Below are positions 21,820-32,780 of a stretch of DNA of 64,000 bases, piece after piece. The stretch's first letter is position 1, and the number at the start of each line of letters is the position of its first letter. The stretch spans positions 30,542,423 through 30,606,422 of the forward strand of contig OX424566.1 of the NCBI GenBank assembly GCA_949152475.1, written 5' to 3'. The notes under the pieces were generated by a model. That model saw nothing but the letters and a program-made list of their open reading frames with translations. It had not been told where the DNA came from and searched no databases. Position numbers and translations under genes: made by a program. This DNA comes from Terebella lapidaria (taxonomy: Eukaryota; Annelida; Polychaeta; Terebellida; Terebellidae).

Positions 21820-22404
21820 TATTATTAATTGTTTAATTATGTTATTATATTATGCACTCGATTCTATATAATTACAATATTAAATATTTCGATTTTTTTT
21901 CGATTTGATTTTGGTATATTTTCCGATGGGCAATTCTGCACCATTTGATATACTTGTTTTGATAAACAAAAGTCCTAATTGTGGCCTGATATCGAAGATG
22001 GAAGGTTATCAACTGAAACTATAGTGACTAAATGCAAGGGGCGAGGGCTTGCAATCTCTGATTGTAGGTTAACATCCATGCACTGTGTCTTTCAGAGACT
22101 CAGAGTTGATAAGCTGGAGCTCCGTGCCATCAACCCCCCTGTCGGGTTACGGGGCTGGAGGTTGGGGATTAGGCACGCAACAGGTGTGAGCAAAGCGAGG
22201 ATGTTTTCTCAATATATGGCAGTATGTGGGTTCTGTGGATGAGGAGGGGTGGAGGGGGGGGGGGTGTCGGAGGTGATGTGTCTGAGCGCACGTTTGCACG
22301 GCGAGAAATGATCCCAGTGATGCGGAGGCGGGGATATGGGTTTATGAGAATCGGCAACAGTGACGATCTAGGGCGAGGGTGCCAACACCCCTCTGCAGGT
22401 TTTA

Positions 22405-22470
22405 GGTTACCGACCTACGGCCAGATTATCTTTTATAGAGGCGTTGCGACCCTCGGCGTTGTCCGTTAAT
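22405..22470 (+). repeat. Fragment of the GGTTACCGGAC element end
   Basis: AGGTTACCGACCTACGGCC followed by GCGTTGCGACC and GTTGTCCG resembles the start of E1 with several changes. Only the terminal ~65 bp are present. It is followed to 23530 by AT-rich DNA with a poly-C run. Confidence 0.45.
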
Positions 22471-22489
22471 TGCGATATCTAAGAATGTC

Positions 22490-23530
22490 CGATAGTTTTT
22501 ATCCTAGTTTGATAAGAGCATAACAAGAATAATGGGCATAGTATGAGTGTTTGAAATTGTTCCCATCCGAACATAATATTCGTTAAATCGTGTTTTTTTT
22601 TAAACAGTGACCATTCTTGTGCACGTGCCGAAAATGTGCCGTTTGGGGAGAGGCATGAATTTCGGGCAATTTTCTCAAAAGCATTTTTTTTATATATATA
22701 ACTTGTACGCTGTATTGTAAGTGCTGTATTGACAAATTCGTCAAAGAGTCAGAGGCTAAAACCTAGGATTTGGTCATTTTTACAGCAGATTTCTGCTTGA
22801 TCAGTTTGAGACGATCATGAATCTCATTTATGGCTTTCTTCAGTTGACCTTTAATTGAGATTCAGCAATATCAACATCAGATTTCTTGGGTCAGAAAACA
22901 TGCGGATAGACAGTAAAATCACCAACTTAGGTGCAGTAGATAACTCGCTAGGTCAATTTTAAGTCATTTTGCGTATAAATGGCGGCCATTTTTGAGATCA
23001 GCCCCTACCCCCCCCCCCCCCCCCCCCCGCCCAGGGATTGATGGGAACTTTTCTGTGGGTTCTCTGTATGGTCTCCAAAGTCACTGTGCAAGAATATCAG
23101 ATTTGACACACAAATGTCTACCTTATGGGCTTTTTTTAACCTAATTTTTGTAAAAACGGTCTAATATTTTTCTCTCAGCTAGCATAAAAGTTGTATAAAG
23201 CGACATAACTATGGTGTATCCACATCGGTTTGATTGAATTGAATTAGTCTCAAATCGAACTTGGACTCTGGGAGGGACTTCTTATGTGGACGTATCGTAG
23301 TTATGTTACATACTGGATTTTTCATGATTACGTATTTTTAAACTCGACTTTGGATGACTTTGGGATGTCAAGATTATCAACACACCGAATTATTTTTCCG
23401 GTAATCTGCAGGGTCCGTGGCCCTCTGCATTTTCCCCCGTTTTCCAGAAAAAAACCGTCAAAGGAGTTCATTTCGATGCAACGTTGCGTAAGTTGAGGGG
23501 GGAACTGAACAACGCAATACCGACGGAGAT
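22490..23530. other. Intergenic DNA upstream of gene A, with poly-C tract
   Basis: There is no gene. A 21-base poly-C run lies at about 23008-23028, and a G-rich run lies just before this interval at 22248-22263. The region leads into the gene A promoter. Confidence 0.6.
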
Positions 23531-23536
23531 CAATTG

Positions 23537-23651
23537 TATATAAATATGGCTACTTGAGTCGAACCATCAAACTCACAAGACACACATATTGAGAACGAAC
23601 CGACAACACAGAAAGAGAGAGAGTTCAACCGCACAACTCAGCAATTCGCAA
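23537..23651 (+). promoter_or_regulatory. Gene A promoter (TATA box) and probable 5'UTR exon
   Basis: TATATAAATAT at 23537-23547 is followed about 30 bp later by a CA-type initiator (ACCATCAAACTCAC). After that comes an A/C-rich leader without ATG that ends at 23651 in front of the strong donor GTAAGT. This is the layout of a TATA promoter with a short non-coding first exon. The acceptor would be about 1.65 kb downstream, either the ACAG near 25286 or the CAG near 25338, just before the gene A start codon. Linking it to gene A is inference from position and strand. Confidence 0.55.
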
Positions 23652-25351
23652 GTAAGTCTCCTGTGTTTCATTTTTTTTTTTTAAATTTCAGGAAAAAGAC
23701 ATACGCTACACTTTTTGTGATCACAAAATTACCTTTATGTGTTACTAACACTGAATTGACAACCTACTATTCAGCTATTATGACTACAAACCATTCCAGT
23801 TTATTAGTTAGAGGGTGCTGTGATGTGAATAGGCAGAGGAGTGCTGCGTGAACCGACCTGAAGGGAATCAGCTGTGAATAATATATTTGGTGAAACAAAA
23901 CTGTACCTTTTCGGATTTTGTCAATCTAAAACAATTGGTGATGGCCCAGGATGTTTTTTTGCAGAAATGAAATATAAAATTATCATAGTAAATCACAGAT
24001 TAATATATAATAACTAAATGCAGATAACGCAAAAATTCTATGATCGAGTTGTAGGATCATAAAGTGTATATATTCCGTTCAGTAATTGTACCAGGTTTCG
24101 ATTGTTAACCCACGTGTTACACATTACAATGTAATCTTAATCAATACTCATGAGACGCTTAAAATTACAATTTCCAATACCGGCATTCGAAATGCTGTAA
24201 ACTGACGCGATGCATTTATACGACAGCGATTCAGGTAGATTTGATCCTGTTTTTTGGGAAGAATTATATTTTCGGAAGTAAAATGCACTTTTATACGGTT
24301 CTGTACATATGTAGGTTCATACTAACTTTACTATCATACCGATAAATCCACATCTGGCAGAAACATATTTTTTTTAAATATTGTAATCACAGTAAATTTT
24401 TCTTCTCACAAGGACTTGCCAGAATTTACAAATGAATTAACACATTATTTCTAGCAAGAATTTGCCGGAATTCGCTATTGCGTGCACAATTTGGGCCAAA
24501 TTTTCAAATTCCATGTCGGCCAACTTAGTACGCGTTGTGGTCGCGCGCTAGTCGCATGCGATAGACGTACGACACTTGTCGGACGGATGTCGAGAAATGT
24601 TCTGCCTATATATCGTCGTTAATGAAATCTAAGTGAAAAAAATCGATTCCTCTTTTTCTGGCGTGGAATTAAAATCGATATTTCACTATGTTCAGACACA
24701 GTGAAAGGGGCCTTTTTCTATCTATTTTTCTTTGATTGGTTGCCTCGCCTACCTGGTTAATGTATATTTTGAAATAATTTTAAGATATAGCTGGAGTTCT
24801 CTCCACCTGTACACTGGCATGCGCCACCATGTCGCTGTTACCATATCATAGCGTTGTGTAGGATTACGGCCTTCATATGCGTGCCTCATCCTGAGATAAA
24901 ATTTGATTTCGAGCATGCGAGGTCATTTTGGATCAGGTTCCAGATCAGCCTAGCCTGCACCAAACATGAATCCATATAAAATCTATGTGCTTACAGACGA
25001 ACTTAGCTTTTCTATTCAACCATTTAGCACCCATCAATGAAATCGATGATAATTGCTTAGAATAGAAGGTGATAATGATTGATATGAAAAAAAAACATTT
25101 TTGAAAATGCCACGTGGATAGAATATCCGGAAATGGCCCATATCAAATTAGCCTAAATATGTGAATGAAGATTATTCATTGGAAACATACGTATGTATAA
25201 ATGAAATCACGTGAGGAATATCCAGCAGATTTAGAAGCCCAGACTTACCGTGCTATATGGCTCGTAAGCTAAATTATTTCTACACATAATTTACAGAGGC
25301 ATTTTGAGGCCTATATTTTATGTAAGTTCTTTGTCAGGTACATGTACAATC
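23652..25351 (+). other. Probable first intron of gene A
   Basis: AT-rich DNA with no gene. It starts with GTAAGT and carries ACAG and CAG acceptor candidates near 25286 and 25338. Copy B has the same pair of candidates at matching spacing before its ATG. Confidence 0.45.
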
Positions 25352-28149
25352 ATGTCGTGGACACGCACTTGTCTGGGGACACTTTGTGTCGTCATGGCAA
25401 CGATCGCCATGACGCGAGGAGCCATGGATCCGGAGACTGCCGAGGCCATTGAGCGGTTGGAGAAGTTGGTTGGTCAAATGTCTCGTCAGATGATGATGCA
25501 GCAGTTCGACGTTGAGGAGCGCATGCGGTCAGACAGCAACTCGGGCATCAAGCGCACGCGGATTGGCCAACGCGGCACGCGCCCGTACTTTTCGGCATCA
25601 CACGTCGGGACTAGTATCGGATCGATCCACGACCACGCGAACACAAAATTTACTGTGGGAATGGGCGAGGTCGTGGCTGTACTGAACGGCATAGAGTTCC
25701 GCACCCGACACAACGACTACCGCCTCGCCATGAAAAGTACAACATCCAATACGTACGGCGCTATGAAGGATATCCCCAGTCCAGGTAATTTGTGTTAACT
25801 CCATATATAGTAACGGTCATAAACGTAATGTCACAAATTAGACATATAGGCCTATGCGTCAAGGCCATAGAGTTTGTAACGGTAGGTTCTCCAACCCACA
25901 CATTTTTGTAGTTTTCTTAGAAATTAAACCACCAACACCTAGAAAACCGCCTCTTCACTCACAATAAAAATTATGAGACATTTGGCAGTTGCAATGAAGT
26001 TGAAACCCAACAGATGACAAAAATACCAGCGTCGAACTGCCTCGATGCCGTGGTGCTGATGGTCACAGTTAAAAGGCACAAACCAGGCTATTGATTTCAG
26101 ATGTTCCACCCGAGGTACTCTCCAAGCCCACGGTCGTGGAGCAGGCTGCCGAGATGCGGGAGTGGTTCAAGGCGTGGAGGGATCAGGACCACTCGGTCCG
26201 AGACTATAGACCGTACTTCAAACCTGTGCTCTGCTACCTTGAGGGAATGTGGACGCACTCGGACCCAGACACGATCGAAGAATTCTCTCCGAGTGATCGC
26301 CACTTCCTAGACGCGAGCAGCTGGTATGAACTGCAAGGAAAGGTGTGTTCCGTAATGAACAATATAGGCCTATAATTAATAGTAACATGATTCACTCAGC
26401 AAAACGGTAGCAGACAACACTGCAAGCCACATACCAACGGAAGCACTGACACCACTTATTTAAAATCTGACTGGATATGTTTGTAGAGAATCCTCCGAAG
26501 GCACCTTTCGTGAATATTTCTGATTACAGATCCGCTACACTTCTTACTCTGGAGATAAAGACGCTTTCGAAAACTTTGCCTATCTTCCCACGGCCGTGAT
26601 GGACGTCCTTAACGATACGATTCCAGTGCTAGTACAGTGGAATTACCGGATCGCCTGCCATCCCCTGAGTCGGGACTTGCCAACCAACCGACTCAAGGTC
26701 AAGGAAGACGTCAAGACTAGACTGGCTCATGGCCTCAGCTTCGAGAAGTTCGCAAATTCTCGAGCTGCCCGTTTCCAAGTAAATGTGGAGGACAAAGACG
26801 AATGGGTAGACAAGAGCGTGGGTTACGGACTCTTAGATGAGCTGATGAGAGAGGTGCCAGGCAATGACAATTACCTAGGTAACCTGACTGATACGAACTT
26901 CGGACAGACCATCTATCCTTTCCCTGCTTCCGAAACCGAGGAGCTGAATGTTGCCTACTATTTTCGAGCGTACAGGCATCAGGAAAATGGAGCAATGGGC
27001 GTCAAAACCAGATACAAAAGTTTCGCCGATGAAAACATGTTCGTAGCACACACATCCCAACCCAAAGTCGCCGGACTGGGAGTGGAGCACTGCGAGGACG
27101 ACGTGTGTGAAACGCACTTCAGTAGGGTGTCGTACGCGATCCCCCTGGAGATCATCTACATGACGCCACTTTCTGCGTGGAACCCACATAACCTCGTGTA
27201 CAAGGGCGAGAAGGGCTCAGCTGAGGGGAAGACGATTTATGAGGGTCCCGACGGTACCACGAGGGACGGCGCCGCACACCCGGACAAAGCATTCAACGGC
27301 ACAAACTCCAAAGTTTTCTACCAGACTCCACTAGAGTTCTTCGCGGATGAACATGGTGTCGACCCTGCGGACACAACTCAAGGGTCCAGGCATGTGCTGG
27401 ATAACCAAGGCAACGTGCACGAGGTGCGGGCGTCTGGCCATCGAATCTTTATACCAAATATCCCAGGCGTGGGCATGTTACGACAGCGCTACCCCATCAT
27501 GCCCGTCTCTGGCGAAGGCAGCGCTGTCTGGAAAAACCTAGAAGCTCTCCAAGATATGTTCATGACCCCAACTAAGTTCGCTCACATGTTTCCCGAGGAG
27601 ATGCCAGTGACATATCACGTGGAACCACCCGCAGTAACCACGACAACGACATCCGCCCCCAATGTGTCAACTACACCGCCGGCCAATCAAACAATCGCGG
27701 ACAAGGTCGGTTTACCTAATGAGGGCATGCTGCACTTCCAGCTGGGGCCATCGAGTGTTGAAACCGGCTCACACACTCACTCGTTTGAGCTGAGCGAGGA
27801 TGACGCTGACCTGTACAGGGCTATGGGATCAATCGAATTGACGACTGAAACCTCAGGCGACCATTCTCACTTTATCAGGGTAATATCGCTGATCTTATAA
27901 GAATGAATAGCATAATTACAATATGCCCGTAATCATCAAGTTAACATGAACGACAGAAAACAAATACGCGATCGATTTGCTAATGATCCACGCTTCCTTC
28001 CCCCCCCCCCCCCCCCCTCCATGGCGTGTCCACCACAGGTGGCGATTGTTGAACGAAACGGCGAATACCTGCAATTGGCCAAGAAGTGTGACGGTGCGCT
28101 TAACTGCGCAGACGGACATCCGCGGCACTTGGTGTACGTCAACCTGTAG
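25352..28149 (+). CDS. Secreted His-x-His family protein, copy A (711 aa, four coding exons)
   Basis: Coding exons are 25352-25784, 26101-26342, 26530-27879 and 28039-28149, with GT-AG introns of 316, 187 and 159 bp. The ATG at 25352 was chosen because the paralog B starts at the same residue and a signal peptide follows directly (residues 1 to ~23). Residues ~26-60 are heptad-like and may form a coiled coil. An HDH motif lies at 93-95 and RHNDY at 119-123. A Trp-rich stretch is at 165-195 and a Thr/Pro linker at ~594-613. HTH is at 640-642 and HSH at 670-672. After the signal peptide the cysteines shared with all copies are at 189, 268, 413, 418, 692 and 698. Several NxS/T sites fit secretion. 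The His-x-His groups suggest metal binding, which is inference. I do not recognise the family. It is intact. Confidence 0.9.
28000..28017. repeat. Poly-C tract in the last intron of gene A
   Basis: About 18 C bases lie just upstream of the CCACAG acceptor, acting in place of a mixed polypyrimidine tract. Copy B lacks it and has a shorter intron. Confidence 0.8.
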
Positions 28150-28220
28150 GCTGTCAGCAAGACACACATCACCAGCATAAAGGATACATATGATTGTATC
28201 ATCCTTCAATGTGCAAGGAG

Positions 28221-28226
28221 AATAAA
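28221..28226 (+). promoter_or_regulatory. Poly(A) signal of gene A
   Basis: AATAAA lies 72 bp after the stop codon. The 3'UTR up to this point is clearly related to that of copy B (shared ACACATCACCAGCATA and TGTATCATCCTTCAATGTG). Confidence 0.75.
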
Positions 28227-28554
28227 TCGAGAGAATTGTTTTTTTGTGTTTTTATTTTTCAACTCATTGTCATCTGAATATAATTATGTTCAATGGGATA
28301 GTTTGAAATTCTACAGGAAGATTCTTTGTGGAACAAGGGAGAATGGTTTTCCTTGTTTTAGGGTTGAATCAATTTGGTACGTTTTATTCACCCAATGATG
28401 AAGGATAGGCCTGATATTTCAAACAATATTTTCTCGAAAACTCTCTGATACATTTATATCTCAATAACCAAAAAAAAAAAAAATCTTGATGGCGTGAGCG
28501 CAATAGTTTGATTGAATCGTTGGAAATCGGCCATGTTAGCCCTGACGGGATTAC

Positions 28555-30525
28555 CATTCTAAAAATTAGCCCAAGGGCTAAGAAAAATTACCGAACATGA
28601 TATATTTTACATATTAGTATTTTGTCCCGTGACCTTGAAAAAAAGGTCATTGGTCAATTCAAGAACACGATAATATTCGGCATATGTCATTTCTAGTATG
28701 TCCACAATTGATTCCTAAGATATAAAGTCAATAATAAGCGAGATATTAGCCTTTATGTCCTGTGACCTTCAAAATGAGGTCAAAGGTCGAATTCAAGGTC
28801 ATAGCAATATTCAGCATATATCATTTCCTATATGTTCATAATTGATTCCTAAGCTGTAAAGTCGATAATAAGCTAGCTATTAGCCATTTTGTCCTGTGAC
28901 CTTGAAAATTAGGTCAAAGGTGAAGTTCAAGGTCATGACAATGTTCAGAATATATCATTTTCTATATGTTCACAATCGATTGCTAAGCTGTAAAGTTGAT
29001 AAAAAGCGAGATATTAGCCATTTTTTCATATGATCCTGAGAATGAGGTCGAAGGTCAAATTCAATGTCATGGCAATAATCTGCATATATCATTTCCTATA
29101 TGTACACAATTGATTCCTAAGCTGTAAAGTCAATAATAAGCGAGATATTAGCCATATTGTGCTCTGACCTTGAAACTCAGGTCAGAGGTCAAATTCAACG
29201 TCACGATAATATTCAGCATATATCATTTCCCATATGTCCACAATTGATCCCTAACCTGTGAAATCGAGGTCAAAGGTCAAAATCAACGTCATCAGAACAT
29301 GCGGCATATATCATTTCCTATATGTCCACAATTGATTCCTAAGCTATAAAGTCGATAGTAAGCGAGATATTGAGACATTTGGTGCTCTGACCTTGAAACC
29401 GAGGTCAGAGGTCAAATTCAAGGTCACGAGAATATTCAGCATATATCATTTCCTTTATGTCCACAATTGATCCCTAAGCTGTAAAATCGATAATAAGTGA
29501 GATATTAACCATTTTGTCCTGTGACCTTGAAACCGAGGTCAAAGGTCAAATTCAAGGTCACGAGAATATTCAGCATATATAATTTCCTTTATGTCCACAA
29601 TTGATCCCAAAGCTGTAAAATCGATAATAAGTGAGATATTAGCCATTTTGTCCTGTGACCTTGAAAATGAGGTCAAAGGTCAAATTCAAGGTCACGAGAA
29701 TATTCAGCATATATCATTTCTTATATGTCCACAATTGATTCCTAGTCTCTAATCTCAATAATAAATGAGATATTAGGCTCAATGTGTCCCATTATAAAGC
29801 ATAGGAGAATTTAACATGGGAAAGTCCCATTTGGGCTGAGTTTGGGCCCAAAATGGCCCACTTCGAGCGATTCAAGGGCAACGAAATGTATACATGTCAT
29901 AGGGGTATATATGAAGAGTATTATGCATAAATAAGAAAAAAAGTTACTGAACAGATTTTGAGAAAACGACCGTCAAAACTCCAAAAATGGCCATTTTTCG
30001 ACGAAAACGGCCGCTCTGACCTTGAAACCGAGGTCAGAGGTCAAATTCCATGTCACGAGAATATTCAGCATATATCATTAACTATTTGTCCACAATTGAT
30101 TCTTAGTCTCTAATATCAATTTTAAGTGAGATATCAGGCTTAATGTGTCCCATTATAAAGCATAGGAGAATTTAACATGGGGAAGTCTCATTTGGGCCGA
30201 GTTTGGGCCCAAAATGGCCCACTTCGAGCGATTCAAGAGCAACAAAATTTATACATGTCACAGGGGTACATAGGAGGAGTGTTATGCATCAATAAGAAGA
30301 AAGTTACTGATAAGATTTTGAGAAAACGACCGTCAAAGTCCAAAATTGGCCATTTTTCGACGAAACGGCCGCCATTTTGAAAAAATGCGAAAATAAAAAA
30401 ACTAAAAAACACCTCCCTCTCGAAATATTTTTAGGCATTTTTGTGCAAAATTTCAGAAAAATCCGACTGTAAACTTTAAAGATAAAATTGTTGACGGACG
30501 ACGGACGACCAAGGGTCCGGTAACC
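28555..30525 (-). mobile_element. GGTTACCGGAC element, copy E2
   Basis: This is an inverted copy of E1. It starts with AAAATTAGCCCAAGGGCTAA and ends with GGGTCCGGTAACCT at 30525. It has about ten degenerate units carrying AGGTCAAAGGTCA, TCAAGGTCA and CATATATCATTTCCTATATG words. The GGCCCAAAATGGCCCACTTC block occurs twice, near 29840 and 30200. It lies in the gap between the tail-to-tail genes A and B. Confidence 0.75.
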
Positions 30526-31446
30526 TAAAAATTAGCCCAAGGCCTAAGAAAGGTTACCGGACAATTACATTTCAGATATTAGCCTTTTGTCCGATGACCT
30601 TGAAAATAAGGTCATTGGTCAATTCGAGGTCATGAGAATATTCAGCATATATCATTTGGAGTTTGACCATGATTGATTCCTAAGCTGTAAAGTCGATAAT
30701 GAGCGAGATATTAGCCATTTTGTCCTTTGACCTTGAAAATGAGGTCAAAGGTCGAATTCAAGGTCATGGAAATATTCAGCATATATCATTTTCTATATGC
30801 TCACAATTGATCCCTAAGCTGTAATGACCATAATAAGCGAGATATTAGTCATTTTATCCTGTGACCTTGAAATTTATGTCAAAGGTCAAACTCAAGGTCA
30901 CGAAAATAATCTCTATATATCATTTCCTATATGTTCATAATTGATTCCTAAGCTGTAAAATCGACAATAAGCGTGATATTAGCCATTTTGTCCTGTGGCC
31001 TTGACAATTAGGTCAAAGGTCAAATTCAAGGTCACGATAATACTCAGAATATATCATTTCCTATATGTATACAATGGATTACTAAGCTGTAAAGTCGATA
31101 ATATACGAGATATTAGCGATTTTGTCCTGTGAGATCTTGAAAGTGAGATCAAAGGTCAAATTCAAGGTCATGAGATTATTCAACATATATCATTTCCTAT
31201 ATGTCCACAATTGATTTCTAATCTCAATTAAGTGAAATATTTGGAAAAATGTTCCCCATTATAAAGCATAGGAGAATTTAACATGGGAAAATCCCATTTG
31301 GGCCGACTTTGGGCCCAAAATGGCCCACTTCGAGCGATTCATGGGCAACGAAACTTATACATGTCACAGGGGTACATATGATGAGTGTTATGCATCAATA
31401 AGAAAAAAAGTTACTGAACAGATTTTGAGAAAACAACCGTCAAAGC
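30526..31446 (-). mobile_element. GGTTACCGGAC element, copy E3, truncated
   Basis: It begins directly after E2 with AAAAATTAGCCCAAGG and GGTTACCGGAC and runs in the same direction, so the two form a head-to-tail pair. It stops near 31446 inside the AAAACAACCGTCAAAG block, so its 5' end is missing. Units are the same ~134-bp type. Confidence 0.7.
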
Positions 31447-31454
31447 CATTTTTC

Positions 31455-31640
31455 TGCCTCAACCGACGTCACCCATGACCGAATGAACCGTCGCAAGCGT
31501 GGCTAATCCTGACACTAAGTAAAAAGTGACCCAAAGTAAAATCGTTATTAAAATCTTCGGCAACTTACGGAAGGAGTGCCTATTTGATTCAATATGTTAA
31601 AACCCATCAATTATATTTGAAGAACTCGTCCTAATTCACT
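31455..31640 (-). repeat. Dispersed repeat shared with 18500-18660
   Basis: It carries GGAAGGAGTGCCTATTTGAT and AAATCTTCGGCAA, reverse complements of words at 18520-18570. It abuts the broken end of E3. Confidence 0.55.
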
Positions 31641-32700
31641 GAAAACGAGTCATAATAGACTAAATAAAGATTACTTTCGTTAGTATGCTACCCCTAGGGA
31701 TATATACCTAGCACTCATACGAGAACAGAAACGTGAACTTAATGACGTCATTCATGGCGTTGCCTTACACGTCGTTTAATAACTGTTGACCCCGAGCAGA
31801 GTGTGTTCTACAATCTCTGCCCTTAGCAACTCATAACGTAAACGTGCAAAATTTTCAGTTCATCTCTCATTTGTACAAGAGTGCGATTTCCAAGGACACT
31901 GTATCAAAATCACAAGGTATACATTTTGAATAATTTTTAGATTTCATGATATAGGCCCACTTGTGGTCATAAAGAATGCATTACAGCCTAACTCATTATG
32001 TACAGTTAACAGTAGATCTACTGTAATTCGCTTTTAGTTTTTTATAGCCACGTACAAATGATATACTCGTATCCAGAGCCGTCTAGTTAACTAGACGGCT
32101 CTGCTTGTATCCATACGTGTATATTATAGGGGTGCACAGACATGAACTAGGGTTTCTGAACTACACAACTTGAGTTGTCGTCTTCAGATGTCCAAATTTG
32201 AAACCCGATTGTTGATGGTTCTGAAAATGAATGAACTGGAAGACTTGTTGTTGTACCGAGCAATGACCAAAGATCAAAGGCGGAAGAGCATATCCTTCAA
32301 TACTCTGACGCATGGCTAATGTCGTAGCCGCTTCAGGTCAATAGCATGGTTTGATAGGTATTATTGTTTTTTTATATATAATTGTCGGTAAAGACGAGGA
32401 AACACAATAAATTTAACAGTTTAAAGCCTTAGCTATAAACTGAGCATGTAGTCTAAATCGCCCGAAGACATGGGTGATTTGGTTCGAATTTCACCATCAG
32501 GCTCAAGTACCTCCCGTGATGCGTGCAGACAACAGGACGAGATGGACTGATTCGGAGGGAATGTGTCTTCTTTGTTTTGTATTTAAATTTTTTCTATGGC
32601 CCCCTCTGATCCTATTCTGTTTCTACCCAACCTACATTCTGACAACTGGCGAGAAGGTTTGAAGTGTTTTCCCAGGTGCCAACACATGAAGTTTGTTTTG
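31640..32700. other. Intergenic DNA with a 30-bp perfect palindrome
   Basis: No gene was found. At 32074-32103 a perfect 30-bp palindrome occurs; its centre is CTAGTTAACTAG. Other sequence is AT-rich and unremarkable. Confidence 0.7.
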
Positions 32701-32703
32701 TCC

Positions 32704-32709
32704 TTTATT
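32704..32709 (-). promoter_or_regulatory. Poly(A) signal of gene B
   Basis: AATAAA on the minus strand lies 72 bp after the gene B stop codon, at the same place as in copy A. Confidence 0.75.
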
Positions 32710-32780
32710 CTCCTTCCACATTGAAGGATGATACAGGTACATGTATTCTGTATGCTGGTGATGTGTTTCCTGCTGACAGC

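Noticed and set aside
22248-22263. Functional G-quadruplex near the G-run
   Set aside because: A simple G homopolymer of this size is common in this DNA, and poly-C runs of similar length occur at five other places without any shared context.
25304-25351. An upstream start for gene A giving 16 extra residues
   Set aside because: It begins with TTG, the paralog B has no matching extension, and the signal peptide fits directly after the ATG at 25352.
27880-27897. Copy A ending with a short read-through after HSHFIR
   Set aside because: A GTAATA donor there and a 111-bp last exon of the same length and sequence in copies A and B, continuous with the exon in C, show that the coding sequence continues to 28149.
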